DNA of 64,000 nucleotides. Source: Yoonia maricola. GTDB taxonomy: Bacteria > Pseudomonadota > Alphaproteobacteria > Rhodobacterales > Rhodobacteraceae. Positions within the stretch are counted from its first letter, which is position 1. Every line of letters starts with the position of its first letter. The notes below the pieces were generated by a model. That model saw only the letters and a program-made list of their open reading frames with translations. It was not told where the DNA came from and ran no database searches. This document shows positions 49,058 to 57,048 of the stretch, in pieces. The stretch lies in assembly GCF_002797915.1 (NCBI RefSeq), contig NZ_PGTY01000001.1, positions 930,001 to 994,000 on the forward strand. Reading direction: 5' to 3'. The position numbers and the translations under genes are program-made.

Positions 49058-50316
49058 CAGTCTATTTTTCCAAAGACAACGCTGGCATTTGTTCCGCCAA
49101 AGCCGAAAGAATTGGACAAGGCAACATCAATCTTCGCTGGCTTCTTCTCATTGGCGCACAGGTCCACCACCGTTTCACAATCCACCGTATCAAGGTTGAT
49201 CGTCGGCGGCGCCACCTGATCACGGATCGCCAGGATCGAGAAAATAGCCTCAATCGCACCAGCAGCACCCAAAAGGTGACCTGTCGCAGACTTTGTGGAC
49301 GACATCTTCAACGAAGATGCCGCATCCCCCACCAAACGCTCCACAGCGCCCAACTCAATCGTATCCGCCATCGTCGATGTGCCATGTGCGTTCACATAAT
49401 TGATTTGGCTTGGCTCAATCCCCGCATTACGGCAGGCGGCACGCATGGCACGTTCCGCACCTTCATGATCTGGCGGTGGGGCGGTGATATGATATGCATC
49501 ACCACTTAACCCATAGCCCAACACCTCAGCATAAATCTTCGCGCCACGGGCCTTGGCGTGCTCGTACTCCTCAAGCACCACAATTCCCGCGCCCTCGCCC
49601 ATCACAAATCCATCACGGTCAGCATCCCAAGGGCGGCTCGCCTTGGTTGGATCATCATTGTGTTTTGTGCTCAAGGCCTTACAGGCATTGAATCCCGCTA
49701 TGCCGACTTCACAAATCGCAGCCTCGGCACCACCCGCGATCATCACATCAGCATCACCATGCTGGATCAAGCGAGAGGCATCACCAATCGCATGGGCACC
49801 GGTTGAGCAAGCGGTCACAACAGCGTGGTTCGGGCCTCGGAAGCCATATTTGATCGACACTTGCCCGGAAATCAGATTGATCAACGCCCCCGGCACAAAG
49901 AAGGGTGACACGCGACGCGGGCCCTTTTCAGCCATCATCACGGCGGTGTTGGCGATGGAATTCAGCCCACCGATGCCGGAACCAATCATCACACCCGTAC
50001 GTTCCAGGTCCTCTCGATCTTCGGGCGTCCAACCTGCATCTTCGATTGCCTGCTGCGCCGCAGCCATGCCAAAAATGATAAAGGTATCGACCTTACGCTG
50101 CTCTTTGGTGTCAAGATAGTGATCCGCGTTAAATGTCCCGTCAGACCCGTCGCCCAATGGAACCTCGCAAGCGTATTGCGTGGTCAACCTGCTGGGATCA
50201 AAGCCCGTGATCGTGCCCGCACCGGACTGGCCATCCAGAATACGCTCCCACGATTTTTCCACACCGTCTGCAAGGGGTGTGACCAACCCCAATCCTGTCA
50301 CGACAACTCGACGCAT
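49057..50316 (-). CDS. fabF: Beta-ketoacyl-ACP synthase II
   Basis: Condensing enzyme that elongates fatty acids with malonyl-ACP. The 419-residue protein has the catalytic triad Cys170 (VVTACSTGAHAIG), His311 (NAHGTSTM) and His347 (SATGHLLGAAG), and ends NSFGFGGTNASVVF. It follows acpP after a 191-base gap with an intervening terminator, so it may have its own promoter as well as read-through. Confidence 0.97.
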   Translation of the reverse strand: MRRVVVTGLGLVTPLADGVEKSWERILDGQSGAGTITGFDPSRLTTQYACEVPLGDGSDGTFNADHYLDTKEQRKVDTFIIFGMAAAQQAIEDAGWTPEDREDLERTGVMIGSGIGGLNSIANTAVMMAEKGPRRVSPFFVPGALINLISGQVSIKYGFRGPNHAVVTACSTGAHAIGDASRLIQHGDADVMIAGGAEAAICEVGIAGFNACKALSTKHNDDPTKASRPWDADRDGFVMGEGAGIVVLEEYEHAKARGAKIYAEVLGYGLSGDAYHITAPPPDHEGAERAMRAACRNAGIEPSQINYVNAHGTSTMADTIELGAVERLVGDAASSLKMSSTKSATGHLLGAAGAIEAIFSILAIRDQVAPPTINLDTVDCETVVDLCANEKKPAKIDVALSNSFGFGGTNASVVFGKID

Positions 50317-50461
50317 ATTCTGCCCTCACCTTTGGCGTATTTAGCGTCAGTGATAACCCGTTGAATGGCCTAGGGGCAAGGGCAGCAATGCACATCGGCA
50401 AGGATCAGGACACATGGCCAAAACACTATTGTTCTTGCAAAACGGGTCATTACAAAAACGC

Positions 50462-50486
50462 AAAACGGCGCCCCAAGGGACGCCGC
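50462..50486 (-). terminator. Terminator after acpP
   Basis: On the minus strand CGGCGTCCC pairs with GGGGCGCCG (one mismatch) and is followed by TTTTGCGTTTTT. It lies 22 bases after the acpP stop and would let acpP be expressed above fabF. Confidence 0.75.
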
Positions 50487-50507
50487 CTGACAATTCTTAC
50501 GAAACGC

Positions 50508-50741
50508 TTACTTTGCGCCGTCGATAAACTTCACAGCGTCACCGAATGTCTGGATAGTTTCGGCAGCGTCGTCAGGAATTTCGATCCCGAACTCTTCTTC
50601 GAAAGCCATAACCAGCTCAACGGTATCCAGGCTATCAGCGCCCAGATCATCAATAAAGGACGCAGCTTCCGTCACTTTGTCTTCTTCAACACCAAGATGC
50701 TCAACAACAATCTTGCGTACGCGGTCTGCAACGTCGCTCAT
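50508..50741 (-). CDS. acpP: Acyl carrier protein
   Basis: The 77-residue acidic carrier of growing acyl chains. The phosphopantetheine attachment site is Ser37 in [20 protein letters not shown]; the protein is a typical four-helix ACP. It sits between fabG and fabF with gaps of about 200 bases on each side and its own terminator, consistent with separate high-level expression. Confidence 0.98.
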   Translation of the reverse strand: MSDVADRVRKIVVEHLGVEEDKVTEAASFIDDLGADSLDTVELVMAFEEEFGIEIPDDAAETIQTFGDAVKFIDGAK

Positions 50742-50888
50742 ATCAAATCCTTACGTTTCTAGGGGCTTGCGCCCGTTGTTCTTTCGGGCTTGCACCCATT
50801 CTTTTGCGCCCCTGACGGGCCGCGTTCGTATTTGCATCGCGCAACATTTGACGTGGCGTCACATGCGCATTCCTGCAAATCTGCGTGG

Positions 50889-50916
50889 CCTATAACAGAG
50901 AATTCCGCATTGGCAA
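50889..50916 (-). promoter_or_regulatory. Candidate acpP promoter
   Basis: On the minus strand TTGCCA (complement of 50911-50916), 16-base spacer, TATAGG (complement of 50889-50894). It would give an untranslated leader of about 140 bases before acpP. Confidence 0.4.
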
Positions 50917-50946
50917 ACGCTTTCGGTCATCGAAAGTGACCACTGA

Positions 50947-51684
50947 TCAGAACATGGCCATGCCGCCGTTGACATGCAAGGTCGTCCCGGTGACATAAGC
51001 AGCCTCTGGACTGGAAAGATACAGCACTGCCGCCGCAATTTCCTCTGCATCGCCCATACGCCCCGCAGGGACTTGGGTCAAAATACCAGACTTTTGCTCA
51101 TCCGTCAGCTTATCGGTCATCGCCGTGGTGATAAAGCCGGGCGCCACACAATTCACAGTAATCCCACGGCTCGCGACCTCATACGCAATCGATTTTGACA
51201 TGCCGACCATACCGGCTTTGGAGGCGGCATAGTTCGCCTGCCCCGGATTACCGGTCGCACCCACAACGGACGAAATATTCACAATACGTCCCCAACGGGC
51301 TTTCATCATGCCGCGGATCACGCCCTTGCACAAACGCATGGTCGAGGTCAGATTCACCTCCAGTACCGACGCCCATTCGTCGTCAGACATACGCATAAAG
51401 ATATTGTCACGCGTAATCCCCGCGTTGTTGACCAATATATCGACAGATCCCATCGCATCAGCCGCCTGCTTGGGCAGCGCGGTTACGGCCTCCGCATCAC
51501 TCAGGTTGCAAGGCAAAACATGCGCGCGTTCGCCTAAAGAGGCTGCCAATTCTTCCAACGGCGCAACCCGCGTACCCGACAAAGCAACAGTAGCACCCGC
51601 ATCGTAAAGGGACTTCGCAATCGCACCACCGATACCACCAGAGGCGCCGGTGATCAGCGCATTCTTTCCATTCAGGTCAAACAT
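50947..51684 (-). CDS. fabG: 3-oxoacyl-ACP reductase
   Basis: NADPH-dependent short-chain dehydrogenase of fatty acid synthesis. The 245-residue protein has the nucleotide-binding TGASGGIGGAIA (residues 12-23), NNAG (87-90), and the catalytic Ser139, Tyr152 and Lys156 (ISSVVGATGNPGQANYAASK). It lies 19 bases after fabD on the same strand. Confidence 0.97.
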   Translation of the reverse strand: MFDLNGKNALITGASGGIGGAIAKSLYDAGATVALSGTRVAPLEELAASLGERAHVLPCNLSDAEAVTALPKQAADAMGSVDILVNNAGITRDNIFMRMSDDEWASVLEVNLTSTMRLCKGVIRGMMKARWGRIVNISSVVGATGNPGQANYAASKAGMVGMSKSIAYEVASRGITVNCVAPGFITTAMTDKLTDEQKSGILTQVPAGRMGDAEEIAAAVLYLSSPEAAYVTGTTLHVNGGMAMF

Positions 51685-51703
51685 TTACAATCCCTTCTTT
51701 ATT

Positions 51704-52642
51704 CTATTCATTTATCGCAGCAGCAACTGCGATAACATTGTCCGGTGTACCAACAGCAGCCGTCGCCAGCCCACGGTCAATACGCTTAACCATACCTGAC
51801 AGCGCCTTGCCCGCCCCGATCTCATAAACTTCAGTCACACCTTGTGCGGCCATATACATCACACTCTCACGCCAGCGCACCGCACCGGTAATTTGTTGAG
51901 CCAAAAGATCCCTGATCAACGCACCATCCGAAACGGCTTGCGCCAGAACATTCGCCACAACCGGCACTTTGGGGTCCACAATGACAACATCGGCAAGCGC
52001 CTGTGCCATTGCATCCGCTGCAGGCTGCATCAAGCTGCAGTGGAAAGGGGCACTCACAGGCAACAACAGCGCACGTTTCGCGCCCTTCGCCGTGGCGATA
52101 TCCACCGCGCGCTCCACGGCAGCCTTATGACCAGACACAACGACTTGGGCGGGGTCATTGTCGTTGGCGGCTTGACACACGTCACCCTGCGCAGCTTCCT
52201 GTGCCACCTCTTTCACAGCCGTCAGATCAAGGCCCAGCACAGCCGCCATGGCACCGACACCAACAGGTACGGCGTCCTGCATCGCTTTGCCACGAGCGCG
52301 CAACAAGCGGGCCGTATCGGCCAATGAAATCGCCCCAGCCGCCGCCAGTGCCGCATACTCACCCAATGAATGACCAGCGACAAAAGACGCGGACTCAATG
52401 CCAACACCTTCAGCCTCCAAAGCACGTATTGCCGCCATTGATGTGGCCATCAACGCAGGCTGCGCATTCGCGGTCAGGGTCAGTTCTTCAATATCACCCT
52501 CCCAGATCAAACCGGAAAGATCTTCACCCAGCGCGTCATCCACCTCATCAAATACGGCCTGCGCCGCGGGATAGGCATCTGCCAGCGCCTTACCCATCCC
52601 GATTGTCTGTGCACCCTGCCCCGGAAATACAAATGCGCGCAT
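51704..52642 (-). CDS. fabD: Malonyl-CoA:ACP transacylase
   Basis: Loads malonate from CoA to ACP. The start at 52642 (MRAFVFPGQGAQTIGMGKAL) is chosen because FVFPGQGAQ is the universal N-terminus and a GGGAG ribosome site precedes it; the longer frame upstream is not coding. The 312-residue protein has the active-site Ser92 in VAGHSLGEYAALAAA and the conserved FHCSLMQPA. First gene of the fab cluster. Confidence 0.97.
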   Translation of the reverse strand: MRAFVFPGQGAQTIGMGKALADAYPAAQAVFDEVDDALGEDLSGLIWEGDIEELTLTANAQPALMATSMAAIRALEAEGVGIESASFVAGHSLGEYAALAAAGAISLADTARLLRARGKAMQDAVPVGVGAMAAVLGLDLTAVKEVAQEAAQGDVCQAANDNDPAQVVVSGHKAAVERAVDIATAKGAKRALLLPVSAPFHCSLMQPAADAMAQALADVVIVDPKVPVVANVLAQAVSDGALIRDLLAQQITGAVRWRESVMYMAAQGVTEVYEIGAGKALSGMVKRIDRGLATAAVGTPDNVIAVAAAINE

Positions 52643-52793
52643 GATACGCTCCCCGTCTATTGCTTTTGTTCTGAGAGGCTTAACGCGCCACAGCGCGACG
52701 CACAAGTTGACGTGATCAGAGAAGAAAAACCACACCCTGTGCGTAAGCGTACCAAGATGTTAAGCCAAACCAAGCCAGATTTCGGAGACCCGC

Positions 52794-53981
52794 ATGTCCA
52801 CCACACAGCAATCCACAACCTACGGCACCGTCACCAAGACCTTTCACTGGCTGACTGCGCTGTTGATCCTGACGGTCATTCCGCTGGGCGCAATCGCCAA
52901 CAGGCTCCCGTATGAAACCAATGAACAACTCGCCTTCAAGGCACAGCTTTTCTCGTTTCACAAAACGCTTGGAGTCATCATCTTTGTTGTAGCGCTGGCC
53001 CGGATCATCTGGGCACTGACGCAAACCAAGCCTGCGTCTTTACATCCCGAACGCAAGGTCGAAACGATGCTGGCGGAATTGGTGCACTGGCTGCTCTATA
53101 TCTCCCTCGTGGCTGTGCCTCTGACCGGATGGATCCACCACGCAGCAACCGAAGGGTTCGCGCCGCTACTGCTGCCCATCAGCCAGGAACTGCCCTTCGT
53201 GCCCAACGATGAAAGCATCGCTAATGTCTTTGCCGGACTACATTGGGTCTGGAGCAAGATTATGATCGGAGCGATCCTGCTACACATCGCAGGCGCACTC
53301 AAACATCACATTATCGACAAAGATACGACACTGCGGCGAATGTGGTTTGGACGCCCTATTTATGTGGCTGGCAATCACGCAAGCAACCTGACTGCCCCCA
53401 TTATCGCCGTTGCTATCTACGTGGCAGCCACAGCAGCCGGTGCAGCGGCAGGGCTCTATGTGAAAGATACAACCGTCAATCAGGTCAGCTTGGACACGGT
53501 CTCATCCGAGTGGACGGTCACAGAAGGCGACATCGCCCTCACCATCACTCAATTCGGCAGCCCCGTCAGCGGCGCATTCAACGACTGGACCGCAGCTATC
53601 ACCTTTGATGAAACTGCAACAGGCGTGTTGGGCAATGTCGAAACCACAATCGCCATTGGCTCACTGGAACTGGGGTCAGTCACAAGCGAGGCGATGGGCG
53701 CTGATTTCTTCAACGCCGACAACTTCCCTACAGCTGTGTTCGCTGCAGATATTACCGCAGCAGACGATGGTAGTTATCTGGCTGATGGCACATTGACGAT
53801 CAAAGATGTCACAGCCCCCCTCAGCTTGCCGTTCACCTTGGTGCTTGATGAAGATACTGGGCAAATGGCAGGGTCCGTGACGATTGACCGGCGCACATTC
53901 AATATCGGGCAAAGCATGAACGACGAAAGCAACCTCGCCTTCGCCGTGCAAGTCGATATCGCACTGACAGCAACCCGTTAG
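52794..53981 (+). CDS. Cytochrome b561 - YceI domain fusion protein
   Basis: A 395-residue fusion. Residues about 10-185 form a four-helix cytochrome b561-type haem protein (KTFHWLTALLILTVIPLG, FSFHKTLGVIIFVVALARII, LVHWLLYISLVAVPLTGWIH, GAILLHIAGALKHHI), with histidines placed for two b-haems. A fifth helix (about 210-232) leads into a periplasmic YceI domain (about 240-393: SEWTVTEGDIALTITQFGSP, GSVTIDRRTFNIGQSMNDES), a lipocalin-like fold that binds polyisoprenoids such as quinones. The fusion suggests electron transfer between periplasmic lipid-bound quinone and the membrane. A separate secreted YceI is encoded convergently. A GGAG site precedes the ATG. Confidence 0.92.
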   Translation: MSTTQQSTTYGTVTKTFHWLTALLILTVIPLGAIANRLPYETNEQLAFKAQLFSFHKTLGVIIFVVALARIIWALTQTKPASLHPERKVETMLAELVHWLLYISLVAVPLTGWIHHAATEGFAPLLLPISQELPFVPNDESIANVFAGLHWVWSKIMIGAILLHIAGALKHHIIDKDTTLRRMWFGRPIYVAGNHASNLTAPIIAVAIYVAATAAGAAAGLYVKDTTVNQVSLDTVSSEWTVTEGDIALTITQFGSPVSGAFNDWTAAITFDETATGVLGNVETTIAIGSLELGSVTSEAMGADFFNADNFPTAVFAADITAADDGSYLADGTLTIKDVTAPLSLPFTLVLDEDTGQMAGSVTIDRRTFNIGQSMNDESNLAFAVQVDIALTATR

Positions 53982-53996
53982 GGTCAGCATATTCGC

Positions 53997-54031
53997 AAAA
54001 AGACCGCCTCCGTCACACGGAAGCAGTCTTT
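53997..54031. terminator. Bidirectional terminator between the two YceI genes
   Basis: AAAAGAC (53998-54004) with GTCTTT (54026-54031), and an inner CTCCG-TCACA-CGGAAG stem. A- and T-tracts on opposite sides serve both convergent genes. Confidence 0.65.
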
Positions 54032-54055
54032 GTCATGCGTGGTTTTTTGCCGCCG

Positions 54056-54634
54056 CTATTCGGCCTGCATCGCCTCGATTGAGATCAGCACTTCGACCTC
54101 ATCACTAACAAAGGGGGCAAAACTGCCGACTTCAAAGTCAGAGCGAAGCAGTGTCGTCGTCGCATCAAACCCAAGCCAAGGCTTTTCAGCCATCGGATGC
54201 ATCCCTGCCTGATTAAGCTTGGCATCCAGTACAACTGCCTGCGTGACGCCATTCAGCGTCAAATCACCGGTGATCAATGCGGTGTCTTCCCCCGTAACTT
54301 CGATGGCGGTCGATGTGAACGTGACCATTTCATCGGCGGCGGCATCAAAAAAATCGCTGCCCATGAAATGGTCAAACCGGGCTTCCCACCCTGTCAGCAT
54401 CGTTTGAACAGGGAAGGATACACTCACGGAAGACGCAGCCGGGTCTTCCTGGTCGAAAGAAATTTCGCCCTCAAAACCCGAAAACATGCTGTAGGTGGTG
54501 GAATAACCCAAGTGATCGTAGGTGAACACGATCTGACTGTGGCTCGGATCAAGGACATAGTCGCCCGATGTTGCAAAAACAGGGGTTGTCAGCGTTGCAG
54601 CAGCGATAGCCACCGTGGCAAAAAGGGATTTCAT
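54056..54634 (-). CDS. Secreted YceI family protein
   Basis: A 192-residue periplasmic lipocalin-like protein with a signal peptide (MKSLFATVAIAAATLTTPVF, cleavage near ATS). The YceI domain starts DYVLDPSHSQIVFTYDHLGY with the conserved histidine and continues SMFSGFEGEISFD, DFFDAAADEMVTFTSTAIEV, TGDLTLNGVTQAVVLDAKLN. Members bind amphiphilic isoprenoids. It is convergent with the b561-YceI fusion, a pairing that suggests related roles. Confidence 0.93.
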   Translation of the reverse strand: MKSLFATVAIAAATLTTPVFATSGDYVLDPSHSQIVFTYDHLGYSTTYSMFSGFEGEISFDQEDPAASSVSVSFPVQTMLTGWEARFDHFMGSDFFDAAADEMVTFTSTAIEVTGEDTALITGDLTLNGVTQAVVLDAKLNQAGMHPMAEKPWLGFDATTTLLRSDFEVGSFAPFVSDEVEVLISIEAMQAE

Positions 54635-54761
54635 GATGCGTCTCCAAGGTTTGCATGTCTAGAATACATACTTAGGGCATCATCAGGTGCTGCCTAGCTT
54701 CAAAAATGAACACAACTTGTTCATCCATACGCAAACAGGCAGGCGAAAAGGCGCTGGCGGC

Positions 54762-55352
54762 TCAGGCCGCCTCTGCGCGCAACATCACGTCAGCACCCAG
54801 CAAATCCCGCGCCAGCCTGTCACGCAAGGGCAACAACTGCGCCTCTGTGCCTGTGGCAACTGCGATTGTCTGGTCGGTATCAAGGTATCCCAACAAAAGA
54901 AGGCTTTGACCCGTCTGTGTATCAGGCTCAAGGAAAATACCGCCAATCTCATCAAACGTATATGTGGCAACAGTTGTCGGCTTGCCGGAACGGTTGCAAA
55001 CGACCTGGCGAATTTCATTCTGGCGGGTATCGATATGAATTTCGGGCAAGGTTCCGCGGCTAGCGAACCACAAAAGATAAAACGCCGCGGCCCCCATCAA
55101 CGTTGCCGCACCAAGGCGCATGATGCCGACACCACCGTCAAAAAACAGGGCTGGCAACAGCAGCAACCCGAAGGTTGCGGTCATCAGACACACGCCGAAG
55201 AAAAAGCAAATCGCCTGCCCGGCCATAACGGAAAGCGGCACGCCATGACCGGAACCGATCTTATATCCCCAAAATACGTCTTCCACGCCAAAGGGCGAAA
55301 TTCGCGCACTAACGGTCGAAAAATCTGCGGTGGTCGCATTCATATCTGTCAT
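54762..55352 (-). CDS. Conserved membrane protein, function unknown
   Basis: A 196-residue protein with two hydrophobic helices in the middle (about residues 42-65, AGQAICFFFGVCLMTATFGL; about 75-95, GAATLMGAAAFYLLWFA) followed by a soluble C-terminal domain (IHIDTRQNEIRQVVCNRSGK, LLLLGYLDTDQTIAVATGTE) that resembles a pleckstrin-homology-like strand pattern. The start at 55352 (MTDMNATTADFS) has a GAGGAG ribosome site; a longer frame exists. I recognise no named family. It is divergent from rpsF. Confidence 0.68.
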   Translation of the reverse strand: MTDMNATTADFSTVSARISPFGVEDVFWGYKIGSGHGVPLSVMAGQAICFFFGVCLMTATFGLLLLPALFFDGGVGIMRLGAATLMGAAAFYLLWFASRGTLPEIHIDTRQNEIRQVVCNRSGKPTTVATYTFDEIGGIFLEPDTQTGQSLLLLGYLDTDQTIAVATGTEAQLLPLRDRLARDLLGADVMLRAEAA

Positions 55353-55480
55353 TGTGCCCACTCCTCTTTTGATCAGCAGTAGAATCGTTGCTAAACGCGG
55401 CAATAAAGGGGCAACCTCAAGGCGGGGTTAAGATATTTGCAGTTGTTGCCAAAACGCAGCTTTTCCTTGTGTTTCATGGC

Positions 55481-55508
55481 TTGCATCACGGCAGATGGGC
55501 TGTATAAG
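55481..55508 (+). promoter_or_regulatory. Candidate promoter of rpsF-rpsR-rplI
   Basis: TTGCAT (55481-55486), 16-base spacer, TATAAG (55503-55508). Transcription from about 55515 would give an untranslated leader of about 105 bases containing the S6:S18-type hairpin. Confidence 0.5.
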
Positions 55509-55537
55509 GCCGCATCCTTGCTGCAAAACGTATGAAC

Positions 55538-55599
55538 TGCGCAGCCTCTCGTGGATGGGACGCATGCAAGGTGAACCGCCCATCCTTTGAAATGCGCTG
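55538..55599 (+). ncRNA. Candidate S6:S18-binding leader of the rpsF operon
   Basis: GGATGGG (55553-55559) pairs with CCCATCC (55579-55585), and the triplet CCG (55576-55578) lies directly 5' of the right arm, as in the reported S6:S18-binding mRNA motif, where a bulged CCG mimics the 16S rRNA site. An outer GCGCA/TGCGC pairing is possible near 55540 and 55594. If real, S6-S18 complex would repress its own operon. Confidence 0.5.
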
Positions 55600-55619
55600 A
55601 TATATGAACTGGAGTACGC

Positions 55620-55973
55620 ATGCCGCTATACGAGCATGTCATGATTGCGCGTCAGGATCTGTCCAACACGCAAGCTGAAAGCCTTATTGAACATTTCGGA
55701 ACCGTTCTTGCCGACAACGGCGGCAAGATGCTGGAGAACGAATACTGGGGCGTCAAAACGATGGCCTATAAGATCAACAAGAACCGCAAAGGGCATTATG
55801 CCTTTATGCGCACAGACGCCCCTGCTCCTGCCGTGCAGGAAATGGAACGCCTGATGCGCCTGCATGAAGACGTTATGCGCGTGCTGACCATCAAGGTCGA
55901 TGCACACCAAGAAGGCCCGTCCGTGCAAATGCAAAAACGCGAAGAACGTGGCGAACGCCGCGAGCGCCGCTGA
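55620..55973 (+). CDS. rpsF: 30S ribosomal protein S6
   Basis: Small-subunit protein that binds 16S rRNA with S18. The 117-residue protein shows YEHVMIARQDLSNTQAESLI, YWGVKTMAYKINKNRKGHYA and a basic C-terminal tail (KREERGERRERR). It starts the rpsF-rpsR-rplI operon; a GGAG site lies just before the ATG and a candidate autoregulatory leader precedes it. Confidence 0.98.
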   Translation: MPLYEHVMIARQDLSNTQAESLIEHFGTVLADNGGKMLENEYWGVKTMAYKINKNRKGHYAFMRTDAPAPAVQEMERLMRLHEDVMRVLTIKVDAHQEGPSVQMQKREERGERRERR

Positions 55974-55994
55974 TCTAGGATAAGGACAAAAATC

Positions 55995-56222
55995 ATGGCT
56001 ACTAAACCATTTTTCCGCCGTCGTAAGTCCGATCCGTTTGAGGGCGATAACGCCCCCAAGATCGACTACAAAGACACCCGCCTTTTGCAGCGCTACATCT
56101 CTGAGCGCGGCAAAATCGTTCCCGCCCGTATTACTGCTGTTGGTGCCAAGAACCAGCGCGCCCTCGCCCGTGCGATCAAGCGTGCCCGTTTCCTTGCCCT
56201 GCTGCCATACGCAGTCAAGTAA
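55995..56222 (+). CDS. rpsR: 30S ribosomal protein S18
   Basis: The 75-residue partner of S6 on the small subunit platform. Conserved sequence: [60 protein letters not shown]. It lies 21 bases after rpsF and 12 bases before rplI. Confidence 0.98.
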   Translation: MATKPFFRRRKSDPFEGDNAPKIDYKDTRLLQRYISERGKIVPARITAVGAKNQRALARAIKRARFLALLPYAVK

Positions 56223-56234
56223 GGAGCAAAGCAC

Positions 56235-56873
56235 ATGGACGTTATTCTACTTGAGCGCGTGGCAAAGCTTGGCCAAATGGGCGAAGTTGTGTCCGTCAAG
56301 CAAGGTTACGCACGTAACTTTCTTCTGCCACAGGGCAAAGCTCTGCGGGTGAATGCTGCCAACATGGCACGGTTCGAGGCTGAAAAGGCCCAGATGGAAG
56401 CGCGCAACCTGGAAACCAAAAAAGAAGCAGCAGCACTGGCTGAAAAGCTGGACGGTGAAACCTTCATCATCATCCGCTCTGCATCCGATGCTGGTTCGCT
56501 TTACGGGTCCGTCACAACACGTGACGCCGCCGAAGCTGCAACTGAAGCCGGTTTCTCTGTCGACAAAAAGCAAGTTGTCCTGTTGGGCGCGATCAAAGAA
56601 CTGGGCCTGCACGACGTTTCAGTCGAACTGCACCCAGAGGTCGCCGCGACAATCACATTGAACGTTGCGCGCTCTACCGAAGAAGCAGAACTGCAAGCCG
56701 CTGGTAAATCTATTGCTGAACTGGCCGCCGAAGAAGAAGCCGCTGCTGAATTCGAAATTCAGGAGCTGTTTGACGATATTGGCGCTGCTGCATCTGACGA
56801 CGAAGAACTGGCTGAATCAGCCGGCGTCGAAGTCGCAGAAGAAGCACCAGCAGAAGAGACCGAAGAAGAATAA
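56235..56873 (+). CDS. rplI: 50S ribosomal protein L9 with acidic C-terminal extension
   Basis: The large-subunit protein that bridges neighbouring ribosomes. The N-terminal domain ([40 protein letters not shown]), connecting helix and C-terminal domain ([20 protein letters not shown]) are normal for about 150 residues. A further 60 residues are very acidic ([20 protein letters not shown], ending [11 protein letters not shown]); such tails are found in several alphaproteobacterial L9 proteins. A strong terminator follows. Confidence 0.97.
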   Translation: MDVILLERVAKLGQMGEVVSVKQGYARNFLLPQGKALRVNAANMARFEAEKAQMEARNLETKKEAAALAEKLDGETFIIIRSASDAGSLYGSVTTRDAAEAATEAGFSVDKKQVVLLGAIKELGLHDVSVELHPEVAATITLNVARSTEEAELQAAGKSIAELAAEEEAAAEFEIQELFDDIGAAASDDEELAESAGVEVAEEAPAEETEEE

Positions 56874-56898
56874 TCTTCTCGCCTTCTTGCAAAAAGTC

Positions 56899-56928
56899 AG
56901 GCCGCTCCTTTCAGGGGCGGCCTTTTTT
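56899..56928 (+). terminator. Rho-independent terminator of rpsF-rpsR-rplI
   Basis: Ten-base stem AGGCCGCTCC / GGGGCGGCCT (one G-T pair), loop TTTCA, followed by six T. Confidence 0.9.
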
Positions 56929-57048
56929 GTTGCGACACCAAAACACGGGACAGGGACCGCCGATGGGGTACCCTTGGGATGATATGCTCTTGTCACATGA
57001 CTGATGCAGGCGTTTACTGATCTCATCATTCATACATTGGGGGTTCAA

